Assembly: GCA_965204565.1 (NCBI GenBank)
Contig: CBDBEU010000005.1
Location: forward strand, 1,736,001-1,800,000
Reading direction: 5' to 3'
DNA from: CBDBEU01 sp965204565
GTDB lineage: Bacteria > Pseudomonadota > Alphaproteobacteria > Rhizobiales > TMED25
Length of the DNA stretch: 64,000 bases
A program made the translations under genes and the position numbers. Of the stretch, positions 46,547 to 55,271 are shown one piece after another (positions within the stretch are counted from its first letter, which is position 1; the number at the start of each line of letters is the position of its first letter). The notes beneath the pieces are model-generated. The model was not told the origin of the DNA. It saw nothing but the letters and a program-made list of their open reading frames with translations, and did no database searches.

Positions 46547-47767
46547 ATGAGTTTGACACCCTGGGATGCAGATGACTGGCTGACGAGTTTGTGGAACTTC
46601 GCGCCGGAGGTGGTGTCCGAAATCAACTTCCCGGACAAGATCGAAGTTCACGATGTGACACTGCGTGACGGTGAACAGCAAACCGGCGTTGCATTTGATT
46701 ATGACGACAAGATCCGCATTGCCGAGGCGCTTGCAGAGGCCGGCGTCCACCGCATTGAAGCCGGTATGCCAGTGGTTTCGCATCAGGATGCCAAGGTTGT
46801 CTCCGATCTCGCCAAGCGAGATCTCGGCCCGGACATCTATTCCTTCTCGCGCTGCATGGTCGACGACGTACAGCGCGCTGTTGATGCCGGCGTCAAGGGC
46901 GTGGTCATGGAGGTGCCATCAAGCCAGCATCTGATCGAATATGGTTATCGCTGGGAATTCGAGCGTGCCGTTGAACTTTCGATTGAATCGACCAAGTTCG
47001 CCCATGATCAGGGCTTGCGTGTGGTGTTCTTTCCGATCGACTTCTCGCGCTCTGAGCTCAAATGGGTGCTCGATCTGATCGAACGGGTCGGCAATGAGGG
47101 CCATATGGATGCCCTTGCCCTGGTTGACACCATGGGCGCCACCTCGGTCCACGCCATGCCCTATTTCGTGCGTGCCGTGAAGACCCGTATCAACAAACCG
47201 CTAGAAGCCCATTTCCATCAGGACTATGGCGTCGGCGTCGCCAACACCATCATGGCGCTGGCCGAAGGTGTGGAGGTCATCCACTCCACGGTCCTGGGCC
47301 TTGGCGAGCGTGCCGGCAATGTGCCGATGGAAGAAACGGTGATGGCGCTGAAGACGCTGTATGACAAGGACATCGGCATCAAGACCGAACAGCTCAAACC
47401 CCTCGCAGATCTGGTGCGCGACCTTGCCAAGGTGCGGGTCCCGTCGAACAAGCCGGTGGTCGGCGATGATCTGTTCCGGGTCGAGTCCGGCATCATTGCC
47501 AATTGGCTGATCAATTGCGGTGAGGAACATCAGACCGAGCTGTTCCCGTTCCGCCCGCGCATGGTCGGCCAGGGAGAACCGGAAATCGTTCTTGGCAAGG
47601 GTTCCGGCATTGACTCGATCAAGGACCGCCTTTCCCGCTTCCAGATCCAGGCTGACGACAAACAGTCGATGGACGTTCTAATGGCGGTCAAGGACTGGGG
47701 TCTGAAGCACAAGCGTTTGATGACCGACGACGAGTTCCGTCAGGTGGCTGAGGCAACTCTCGGCTGA
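46547..47767 (+). CDS. DRE-TIM metallolyase, 2-isopropylmalate/homocitrate synthase-like
   Basis: A 406-residue HMGL-like protein. The DRE motif region is VHDVTLRDGEQQTGVAFDYD, and the metal histidines are in LEAHFHQDYGVGVANTIMAL, which is followed by the usual ERAGNVPMEE. A C-terminal part of about 100 residues ends in a helical stretch without an obvious LeuA regulatory domain. Such enzymes condense acetyl-CoA with 2-oxoacids or cleave HMG-CoA-type substrates; this one is not clearly LeuA, NifV or HMG-CoA lyase. ATG 46547 has an excellent Shine-Dalgarno (AGGAGGAAAGCAGAG). It lies 74 bases upstream of an M24 peptidase-like gene, and the pair probably forms an operon. Confidence 0.85.
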   Translation: MSLTPWDADDWLTSLWNFAPEVVSEINFPDKIEVHDVTLRDGEQQTGVAFDYDDKIRIAEALAEAGVHRIEAGMPVVSHQDAKVVSDLAKRDLGPDIYSFSRCMVDDVQRAVDAGVKGVVMEVPSSQHLIEYGYRWEFERAVELSIESTKFAHDQGLRVVFFPIDFSRSELKWVLDLIERVGNEGHMDALALVDTMGATSVHAMPYFVRAVKTRINKPLEAHFHQDYGVGVANTIMALAEGVEVIHSTVLGLGERAGNVPMEETVMALKTLYDKDIGIKTEQLKPLADLVRDLAKVRVPSNKPVVGDDLFRVESGIIANWLINCGEEHQTELFPFRPRMVGQGEPEIVLGKGSGIDSIKDRLSRFQIQADDKQSMDVLMAVKDWGLKHKRLMTDDEFRQVAEATLG

Positions 47768-47841
47768 ATCCGGAACGACGAAACAATGGGCCGGCCACTG
47801 CCGGCCGGTCCGCAACCACACCGGAAATTCAGGAGTTGACC

Positions 47842-49068
47842 ATGGAGCGCTATGCGCGCGGCGGATTTAATGTCGGCTATGAACAACGCATCGACGTGCG
47901 CGACCTGCGCACCAAGCGTATCGCCAAAGCGCATGCCGAGCGCCAGAAAGCCGGTCTGGACGCGATCCTTGTGTGGAAGGACGAGAACCAGCGTTATCTG
48001 ACCGATTTACGCCCGCAGATCATTCACGGCAAATCGACCGCGCTCAATGGCGCTTTGCTGGTCGAAGGCCGCGATCCGATCATGTTCTGCTCCGGCGGTG
48101 AGCGCGACCGGGTCGATCGCACCATGCCGTGGATCGCGGAAGTCCACACCATTCCGATCATCGAGGAGCGGGCGCTGGTCGATGGCCTCGTTAAGGACAT
48201 TCTCGGCCCGGTGCTAGCCCAATATGGCCTCACCGAAGCCAAGCTTGGCCTCGATGAAAGCAATATGGTGTTCTATCACGCCCTGCAGCGTCACTTCCCC
48301 AAGCTTCAGATCGAAGATGGCGACACGCCGATGCAATTTGCCCGCAAGATCAAGTTGCCTGAGGAAATCGTGCTGCTTGAGGAAGCAACGGCGATCGCCG
48401 ATGCGGTCTGCGCCACCGCCACAGAGGCAGTTGCCGATGGCGTGCGCGAATGCGATGTCGCGGCTGACGCCATGCACACGCTCTACACGCTTGGCGGCGA
48501 ATACAGCCATGTCACCACCCCGTTCGTTGCCTCCGGCGAGCACATGGCGCCGCCCAACCGCATCTGCTCGGACAAGATCATCCGCAATGGCGATCTCGTC
48601 TTCATCGACATTGGCGCCGCCTGGAACGGCTATTTTGGCGATATGGCACGGACGGTTCTGTGCGGCGATCACGGATCTGAAGATCAGAAGAAGGTGTTCA
48701 CCGCCGTTTATGAATCGCTGCAGGACGGCATTGCCGAAATGCGTCCCGGCCGCACAAACAAGGACTCCGCCGATGCCTTCATCAAGGCGGCCAACAAATA
48801 TGGCCTTGGCGGGCGCTATCTGTCCCTGTTCATCGGCCATGGCGTCGGCATCGGCGCCAATGAACCGCCTTATGTCGGCGAAACCCTTCCAGGCGCCCCC
48901 ACTTATGAATTCGAGCCCGGCATGGTGTTCGCCATCGAGCCTTTGATCTGGGTCGAGGGCATTCGCGGCGGCGGCGGCGTCAGGCTGGAAGAGATGGTCC
49001 TGGTCACCGAGGACGGACCGCACGTGATGTCGCGCGCGCCGTTCGATCAGCGGCTGATGCCGGGCTGA
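47842..49068 (+). CDS. M24-family metallohydrolase (Xaa-Pro peptidase/creatinase fold)
   Basis: A 408-residue protein with an N-terminal creatinase-like domain and a C-terminal pita-bread domain. All five metal ligands of M24 metallopeptidases can be placed: Asp in VFIDIGAAWNG and GDMARTVL, His in LFIGHGVGIGAN, Glu in MVFAIEPLIWVEG and VRLEEMVLV. The family also contains creatinase and ectoine hydrolase, so a non-peptide amide substrate is possible. ATG 47842 follows CAGGAG at a good distance; a TTG two codons upstream is less likely. It follows the DRE-TIM lyase gene closely, suggesting that the two act on the same compound (inference). Confidence 0.87.
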   Translation: MERYARGGFNVGYEQRIDVRDLRTKRIAKAHAERQKAGLDAILVWKDENQRYLTDLRPQIIHGKSTALNGALLVEGRDPIMFCSGGERDRVDRTMPWIAEVHTIPIIEERALVDGLVKDILGPVLAQYGLTEAKLGLDESNMVFYHALQRHFPKLQIEDGDTPMQFARKIKLPEEIVLLEEATAIADAVCATATEAVADGVRECDVAADAMHTLYTLGGEYSHVTTPFVASGEHMAPPNRICSDKIIRNGDLVFIDIGAAWNGYFGDMARTVLCGDHGSEDQKKVFTAVYESLQDGIAEMRPGRTNKDSADAFIKAANKYGLGGRYLSLFIGHGVGIGANEPPYVGETLPGAPTYEFEPGMVFAIEPLIWVEGIRGGGGVRLEEMVLVTEDGPHVMSRAPFDQRLMPG

Positions 49069-49127
49069 TCTGCCGCCGCGCTCGGGGCCACATCTTCCGG
49101 TTTTTGGGGCGCATCATTCGATCAATG

Positions 49128-49535
49128 TCAATGTAGGCGTTCTCCGGCCGCGACCAGCGATCGATGGTGCGGCGGCGTTGCGGAGAAAGGCTGCTCCCGG
49201 CCCTGAAAGGCGGGCGCGACGGTGCGCGCACTCAGCGCCGAGGTGACAGGGGCGCGCCAGCAGGAAATATCAAGCTCGGCCTCCATGGCGATGAGATCGC
49301 CGCAGCGCACCAGTTCCGACAGCATCACCAGCGCCGGCGGATAATTGGCACCGGCCTTGCTTATGATGAGCCCTATACGCACATTGCGCCGCGCAAGGGC
49401 CGAATTGTCGTTCACTGGCCATTCGTTAAATGTGGTGTGACGATAGGGCGTCGGTGGATGGCCGTTTGCCTTCAACTCCCCCTTGGCAGTGATGAAATCG
49501 TGCTGAGTTGCGCACAGGCTCAAATCGTCAAACAT
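49128..49535 (-). pseudogene. Truncated ORF next to the IS630 remnant, unrecognised
   Basis: A minus-strand open frame begins at the IS630 border and reads FDDLSLCATQHDFITAKGEL, RHTTFNEWPVNDNSALARRN, VRIGLIISKAGANYPPALVM and LSELVRCGDLIAMEAELDIS, then a basic tail. It looks like real protein rather than a shadow, and the IS630 end appears to have removed its N-terminus. I do not recognise the family. The stretch 49069-49127 has no feature I can support. Confidence 0.3.
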
Positions 49536-49545
49536 ACTTGGTGGA

Positions 49546-50502
49546 TTGATTCCAACATTCGGAACCCTCGATTCCCGGCGGCGATGATTTGGTCGGGATC
49601 GGCGCGCCGGGTGAAGGGTTTTGCCTCGGTTTCGGTGTGCTCCCTGATGAAGTGGTTATGGCGGCTCGGAGGTCGACGGCCGGGCAGAAGACGCCGTGTT
49701 TCAGGTGGCGCCCGGTCAGTCCGGCAAAGAAGCCTTCGACGGCGTTCGGCCATGACGCCGATGTCGGGGTAAAGTGGAATGTCCGGCGCGGGTGACGCTC
49801 GAGCCGGCGCATCACCTCCGGTGTGTTGTGCGTCGCGACATTGTCCGGCACGACATGCACGGCCTTTACGGCGGGCATGTCGTGCTCCGGCGCATTCAGG
49901 AAGCGGATGAACTCCTGACGCCTGCGCCGGCCCATGTTCCTGCCGAACACCTCTCCGGTCAGCACGTTCGGCGCGGCGAACAGCGTGGTCGTGCCGTTGC
50001 GTTTGTCATCATGGGTCATGGTCCGGCCACGGCCCTTTTTCGGCGGCAGGCCGGGTTGCGTTCGGTCCGGCGCCTGAATTTGCGACTTTTCATCCACCGA
50101 GAGCACCACTGCGTGCGCAGGGGGGCTGACGTAAAGCCCCACAATATCGTGCAGTTTCTCGACAAAAGCCGGATCCCGCGAGAGCCTGAACACCCGCCGG
50201 CGGTGCGGCGCCGGACGGATCACCCCGGCCGGCCTTTCATCCGGCGTCACCGGCGTGCCGGGCGGGCGGCTTTTCTCGCGGAGCAGACCATCCACGCCTT
50301 CAGCCATGAACCGTCCCTGCCGGCGTTGGACGCATTTCTTCGACTTTCCGGTGGCGCGCACGATCCCCATCGTGCCGACGCCATCGCTGCTCGACAGCAC
50401 GATCCGGCATCGCCGGATGCGATATGATTGCTTCAAGCCGAATTCCGTCCCCGGCCGTGATCGTCGGATGTGTCCCGGTGCCCATCCCAAAGAAGCGCAC
50501 AT
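49546..50502 (-). pseudogene. IS630-family transposase remnant
   Basis: On the minus strand: VRATGKSKKCVQRRQGRFMA, then a jump near PDERPAGVIRPAPHRRRVFR where a helix-turn-helix section seems deleted. It continues with the first Asp in VVLSVDEKSQIQAPDRTQPG, the second in VVPDNVATHNTPEVMRRLER, and the Glu in SWPNAVEGFFAGLTGR. After AVDLRAAI the frame shifts; the proper C-terminus FIREHTETEAKPFTRRADPD and RMLESIH lies in another frame. Its 3' end recurs at 21.38-21.51 kb. The right-hand end is close to 50520, next to the stop of the long amidase gene. Confidence 0.8.
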
Positions 50503-50529
50503 CCAGAGCCGTTCGTCTCGATCAATCCG

Positions 50530-52833
50530 CTAGAGCGGGCCGAAACGAGGCGGTGGCACCCGCCGTCTCGATGCCTTCTCGTAAGTCGAGGCGACCTTCA
50601 AAACCACATCTTCCTTGCCGGGCTCGGCGCGAAACACCAGCGAGAACGGCAGGCCCGGCTCAGTGAGCTTTGTCGGCGTATCGGACTGGCGATAGAGATA
50701 TTGCGTACCGTCTTCGCTGAGCGCGAACACCGGATCATAGGCCACCTGCACATAGCCAGCCGGGACCAGGATCTCGGTGAGACCGGCATTGGGTCCGCTC
50801 ATCGTCTCCGGCCGCAGATTATTCGGCGTCGAATGCTGATTGGCACCGCCAATCAGTGCCGGCGGCCATGGCGTGTGCAGGCGCACCAGCCCGTCGAGCT
50901 TGTTTTCATAGATCACCATCATGTCGACGCGGCGCAGCAGCTCTCGCAGCATGATGCGCTCATCCACCCCCTGACGCCCACCAAGCTGATTGCGCGGATC
51001 GGTGATCTCCTCCCAGTTCTTGAACGCGGCGCGCTGATCATCGCCCCAGAATCTGGAACGCGCATTGAGCGCTGCCCAATCTGCCAGCGTCTCCGTGAAT
51101 CCGGCCCTTTGCCAATCATCGGCGCGGCGCGCCAGATACTGGCTGATATGGAACCTGAAACTCATCGCCGGTTCCTGATGCTGCACCGTGCCAAGATCAA
51201 GGTTTGACGGTGGTACGATGCGCCCGTCCGCCATCGCCACCATATAGTCGATCGGCGCCATATCACCTGAACCGAAGACCTTGCCGGGCTGGAACTCGCT
51301 CGGCGTGACGGCGGCGGCGAAATCGGCAAAAACCGGCTCGCCTGAAGCTGTCAGGCGGAACAGAATATCAGGCATGAATACCGGCACCAGCGCCGCCAAT
51401 GCGCGACGGAAATCAACGCGCATCTGTTCAACATCCATATCCGGCGTCCACAAAGGGTCTGATGATTCAACCAGCGTTGCGCCAAGTTTTTCGCCCAGAA
51501 CCGATTTGATCTCGACTGCGGCAGCCCGGCAGATCGGCTGTTCGGCTTTCGAACCTTGAGGATAGATCATCGACTCGCGGATAACGCCAATGCGCATACC
51601 GGCAAGCGCGCCCGCATCACCGCCCTCGGCCACATGAGAGACGTAGGGCGTTGCCAGCACCGAGGGACGCGGCACCGTGGTAAACGGATCGCGCGGATCG
51701 TAATAGCCGGTTTCAGGATCCTTCAGCGCATCCAGAATGAGCGCACAATCATCAAGCGATCTCGCCAGAATGCCGGTGCGATCGCAATAAATGTCAGCGC
51801 CGATGGCGCCTCCATCAAAGCCAAGCATCGCCTTGTGCGGCAATATAAGCGACACTGAATTGTGGTTGGCCGGGCCCCGGCACGAGGCGCGGGTCTCCTC
51901 GCCAAGGCTTGCCATCACCAGATTGGCGCTGACCGAAACGCCCGAGCCCGAGCTGGAGCCAAGCGAGGCCGCACGCCGTGTGTCATAAGGGTTTGCCGGA
52001 TTGCCCGCCCAGCTTGAGCGCTGATAGCCGAGAGTCGATGGCAGCACCCTGTCTGGTTCATGCCGGCCGCCCGGATCGCCGGCCCGCCCGTTATATTCGG
52101 TGCACACGGCTTTGGCGAAGATGATCGCGCCCTTGGCCCGCAACTGCTCAACCAACAAGTGATCGCGCGCCGGAAAATCCATGTCGTAGGCCGCATCCCC
52201 AGCACCGGTTGAGCGCATGTCCTTGGTGTCGAACGGGTCCTTGAAAGAAAACACGACGCCATACATCGGCATCTTCTCAAGATCGGGATTGCGCCCAAAT
52301 TCTGCATCAAGCTCGGCCGCACGCTCCAGCACATCGGGCCGGCGGCGAAAGATCTCGCACACCGCCGGTGCACCTTCCGGCAAAGGTCCGTCATCAGGGT
52401 GCCGGTCAAAATCGCCACGGCAGGTGACCGAGCGCTCGCCCCTGATATTGAGCGTTGCCAGCGCATTGACCTGACTGCCATCAGCTATGCCGGTGATCAT
52501 GCCATATTGTTGGGCGACGTCCGGATCGGAGGCGGTCGGCTCCATGCGGCCAAATTCATGCGGCTTGCCGCGATATGAGTCGAGATCGGGCAGGAAATCG
52601 CCTGCCGCCACCGTCTCCTCAGGGAATTCGAGCGCCGCCCCTGCCCTGATTGCACCGGGCGCTGCTGCCACAGGCGCGCCGTCCTCGGTCACCAGCCGGC
52701 TGGCGACCCCGTTAAACGCCTTGGCGCGGTCGATATAATATTGAACGATTTCAACGCAGGTGATCTCCCCTGCCCTGATCGCCGCCTGCATCCGGGCAAT
52801 CGATACCTCATGCAGGTTGAACCGCGTCTTCAT
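50530..52833 (-). CDS. Long amidase-signature protein with C-terminal extension
   Basis: A 767-residue protein, much longer than a usual amidase (about 470). The N-terminal two thirds hold the family features, spread by insertions: Lys in VVFSFKDPFDTKDMRS, the signature ASLGSSSGSGVSVSANLVMA, and the catalytic Ser loop ETRASCRGPANHNS. The last 200 or so residues (from about ISQYLARRADDWQRAGFTET) form an extension containing PNNLRPETMSGPNAGLTEIL and VPAGYVQVAYDP. No signal peptide is visible. It lies 34 bases downstream of the molybdoenzyme gene on the same strand, so cotranscription is likely. Substrate unknown. Confidence 0.82.
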   Translation of the reverse strand: MKTRFNLHEVSIARMQAAIRAGEITCVEIVQYYIDRAKAFNGVASRLVTEDGAPVAAAPGAIRAGAALEFPEETVAAGDFLPDLDSYRGKPHEFGRMEPTASDPDVAQQYGMITGIADGSQVNALATLNIRGERSVTCRGDFDRHPDDGPLPEGAPAVCEIFRRRPDVLERAAELDAEFGRNPDLEKMPMYGVVFSFKDPFDTKDMRSTGAGDAAYDMDFPARDHLLVEQLRAKGAIIFAKAVCTEYNGRAGDPGGRHEPDRVLPSTLGYQRSSWAGNPANPYDTRRAASLGSSSGSGVSVSANLVMASLGEETRASCRGPANHNSVSLILPHKAMLGFDGGAIGADIYCDRTGILARSLDDCALILDALKDPETGYYDPRDPFTTVPRPSVLATPYVSHVAEGGDAGALAGMRIGVIRESMIYPQGSKAEQPICRAAAVEIKSVLGEKLGATLVESSDPLWTPDMDVEQMRVDFRRALAALVPVFMPDILFRLTASGEPVFADFAAAVTPSEFQPGKVFGSGDMAPIDYMVAMADGRIVPPSNLDLGTVQHQEPAMSFRFHISQYLARRADDWQRAGFTETLADWAALNARSRFWGDDQRAAFKNWEEITDPRNQLGGRQGVDERIMLRELLRRVDMMVIYENKLDGLVRLHTPWPPALIGGANQHSTPNNLRPETMSGPNAGLTEILVPAGYVQVAYDPVFALSEDGTQYLYRQSDTPTKLTEPGLPFSLVFRAEPGKEDVVLKVASTYEKASRRRVPPPRFGPL

Positions 52834-52867
52834 TAGCCGTGTCTTTCCCCGTCATGGCGCTTTGTAT

Positions 52868-55168
52868 TCAGCAGATCGTCTCAATCGCCGGTTCACGATA
52901 GACTTCAACCTCCGGCGCAGGTCCTTTAAAACGCTCAATCTCGACCAATGCAGTATGCGCACTCGATCCCTGACCAAGCGATGACGTGCCCTTGTCCAGC
53001 GTCAGCGTGTTTGGATTTCCCGCCCGGTCAAGACCGCCGGGGCCTGCGGGGTCATACCAGGCACCGGTGGCGAGTTCGACACAACCCGGCCGCACATCCT
53101 CGCTGATCACCGCACCTGCCAAACACGCGCCCCTGCCATTGAACACCCGCACAAGATCGCCGGACTCGATATCGCGCGGGCGCGCATCGGCGGGATTTAT
53201 GCGCATCGGCTCACGCCCTGCGACTTTTGAGTCCTGACTCACGGTGCCGCAATCGAGCTGGCTGTGCAGACGGGTCTTCGGCTGGTTGGAGACCAGATGC
53301 AGCGGATGATCGCCCGCCTTTGAAGAGCCGAGCCACTCTACCGGCTCAAACCAGGCGGCATGGCCCAAGCAATCATCAAGGCCGAAACCGTCAATCGTTT
53401 CAGAGAAAATCTCGATCTTGCCCGACGGCGTTCCAAGCGGATGCCTGTCTGGATCTGACCTAAACTCCTCAAACAGGACGGTCTCCTTGCCCCTCACCGG
53501 CAGCTCGGCAAGCCCCGCCTCCCAGAAGCCCTCGAATGAGGGAAGCTCAATACCGGCTTGTGAGACCTGCTGGCGAAACAGATCATACATGTGGTTCAGC
53601 CACTCCGTCTCGCCGCGGCCTTCGGTGAAGCGCTCGGCAAAGCCCAGCCTGGTCGAGAGATCAGACAGGATCAGATAATCGTTGCGCGCCTCGCCAATCG
53701 GCTCGATTGCCTGCTTCATCGCGATGATCTTGGGTTCCGCCGGTGCGTGGCCAATATCGTTGCGCTCAAGCGGGGTTGTCGCCGGCAGCACAATGTCGGC
53801 ATGGCGTGCGGTCGCCGTCCAGAACGGCTCATGCACGACGATGGTTTCGGGTTTCTGAAACGCGCGTGCCAGACGCGACAGGTCCTGATGATGATGGAAT
53901 GGATTGCCGCCGCCCCAATAGACCAGGCGGATATCGGGATAGACATGCTCACCGCCATCATAGCGGAAAGTTTCGCCCGGATTGAGTAGCAGGTCGGCTA
54001 TACGCGCCACCGGAATGAAGGCGCTGACCGGATTGCTGCCTGTTGGCAGGGTCGGACTTGGCAGCCTGCGCATCGGATTTCCAAGCGCACCAACGGCACC
54101 ATAGCCATAGCCGAGTCCACCGCCGGGCAGGCCGATCTGTCCCAGCATGGCAGCCAATGTCGCCACCATCCAGTAGGTCTGCTCGCCATGATCGCCGCGC
54201 TGGATCGACCAGCTTGCGGTAATCATGGTCCGCGTTGCCGCCATCTCGCGCGCAAGTGCCCGCAGACGCTCGGCATCGATTTCGCAGATCGCCGACGCCC
54301 AATCGGCGTCCTTCACCGCCCCGTCCGCTTTGCCCATGACATAGTCTGCAAAGCGATCAAATCCGACCGCATATTGCGCCAGGAACTCCTCGTCGTGCAG
54401 ACCCTCGGCGATCAGCGTATACGCCAGCCCGAGCATGAAGGCGGTGTCGGTATTGGGACGCGGCGCCAACCATTCGGCATCGATATCGCTGGCCGCATCA
54501 TCCCGCACCGGGCCGATATTGACGAAGCGCACACCGGAAGCCCGGCATTCGGTGAGCCAGCCCGCGGTATCGTGCGAGCTGATGCCGCCATTGGTGACTT
54601 GCGCATTCTTCAACGGAATGCCACCGAACATCACCAACAGCTTGGTGCTGCGCGCGATCACCGACCATGAGGTAAGGCCGGCGCAAAGCCGAAAGAATTC
54701 CTGTCCTAAAATATGCGGCACAATCACTTGTGCCGCGCCGGTCGAATAGGTGGTGACGCCATCGGTAAAACCACCGAATTCGCTCATGAAGCGGCGTACC
54801 TGGCTCTTTGCGTGGTGGAACCGCCCGGCGCTCGACCAGCCGTAATTACCGGCAAAAATCGACTCATGGCCGTGCGTTTCGGCAACGCGCTTGAGTTCGC
54901 CCGCGACCAATTCGAGCGCGCGCTCCCAATCAACCTGCACGAAAGTGTCATCGCCCCTCAGCCCGCCCGCCGGGCCCGGCCCATTCTCAAGCCAGCCCTT
55001 GCGCACCATTGGATGGCGCACTCGTGAGGGATGGTCGATCGCGCCGACAATGCCAAGCCCGATGATTGAAGGATCGGGGTCATCAGCTATCGGTTCAATG
55101 CCGACAATACCGCCCTCATTGGCGGTGACTTCATATGTGCCCCAATGGAACGAGCTCAGGCTTCGCAT
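52868..55168 (-). CDS. Molybdopterin oxidoreductase, biotin/DMSO/TMAO reductase type
   Basis: A 766-residue bis-MGD enzyme of the BisC/TorA/DorA group. The N-terminus SSFHWGTYEVTANEGGIVGI and DDPDPSIIG is the group hallmark; no iron-sulfur cysteines precede it. The Mo-ligand Ser is expected in TYSTGAAQVIVPHILG, and further matches are GQIGLPGGGLGYGYG and LVYWGGGNPFHHHQDL; the C-terminal domain has SNQPKTRLHSQLDCG. I see no twin-arginine signal, so it is probably cytoplasmic like BisC. Start: ATG 55168; the longer frame to 55303 is unlikely. It needs MobA, encoded at 22.5 kb. The N- or S-oxide substrate cannot be told. Confidence 0.88.
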   Translation of the reverse strand: MRSLSSFHWGTYEVTANEGGIVGIEPIADDPDPSIIGLGIVGAIDHPSRVRHPMVRKGWLENGPGPAGGLRGDDTFVQVDWERALELVAGELKRVAETHGHESIFAGNYGWSSAGRFHHAKSQVRRFMSEFGGFTDGVTTYSTGAAQVIVPHILGQEFFRLCAGLTSWSVIARSTKLLVMFGGIPLKNAQVTNGGISSHDTAGWLTECRASGVRFVNIGPVRDDAASDIDAEWLAPRPNTDTAFMLGLAYTLIAEGLHDEEFLAQYAVGFDRFADYVMGKADGAVKDADWASAICEIDAERLRALAREMAATRTMITASWSIQRGDHGEQTYWMVATLAAMLGQIGLPGGGLGYGYGAVGALGNPMRRLPSPTLPTGSNPVSAFIPVARIADLLLNPGETFRYDGGEHVYPDIRLVYWGGGNPFHHHQDLSRLARAFQKPETIVVHEPFWTATARHADIVLPATTPLERNDIGHAPAEPKIIAMKQAIEPIGEARNDYLILSDLSTRLGFAERFTEGRGETEWLNHMYDLFRQQVSQAGIELPSFEGFWEAGLAELPVRGKETVLFEEFRSDPDRHPLGTPSGKIEIFSETIDGFGLDDCLGHAAWFEPVEWLGSSKAGDHPLHLVSNQPKTRLHSQLDCGTVSQDSKVAGREPMRINPADARPRDIESGDLVRVFNGRGACLAGAVISEDVRPGCVELATGAWYDPAGPGGLDRAGNPNTLTLDKGTSSLGQGSSAHTALVEIERFKGPAPEVEVYREPAIETIC

Positions 55169-55271
55169 GAAATTGAGTTCCTCATGATCGGTCGCAGCAG
55201 CAATGCAGCCGCGCCTCAACCTAGCATACGGGTCCACGGATTGATGACCCCTTGGTGCGATTCGAAACGAT

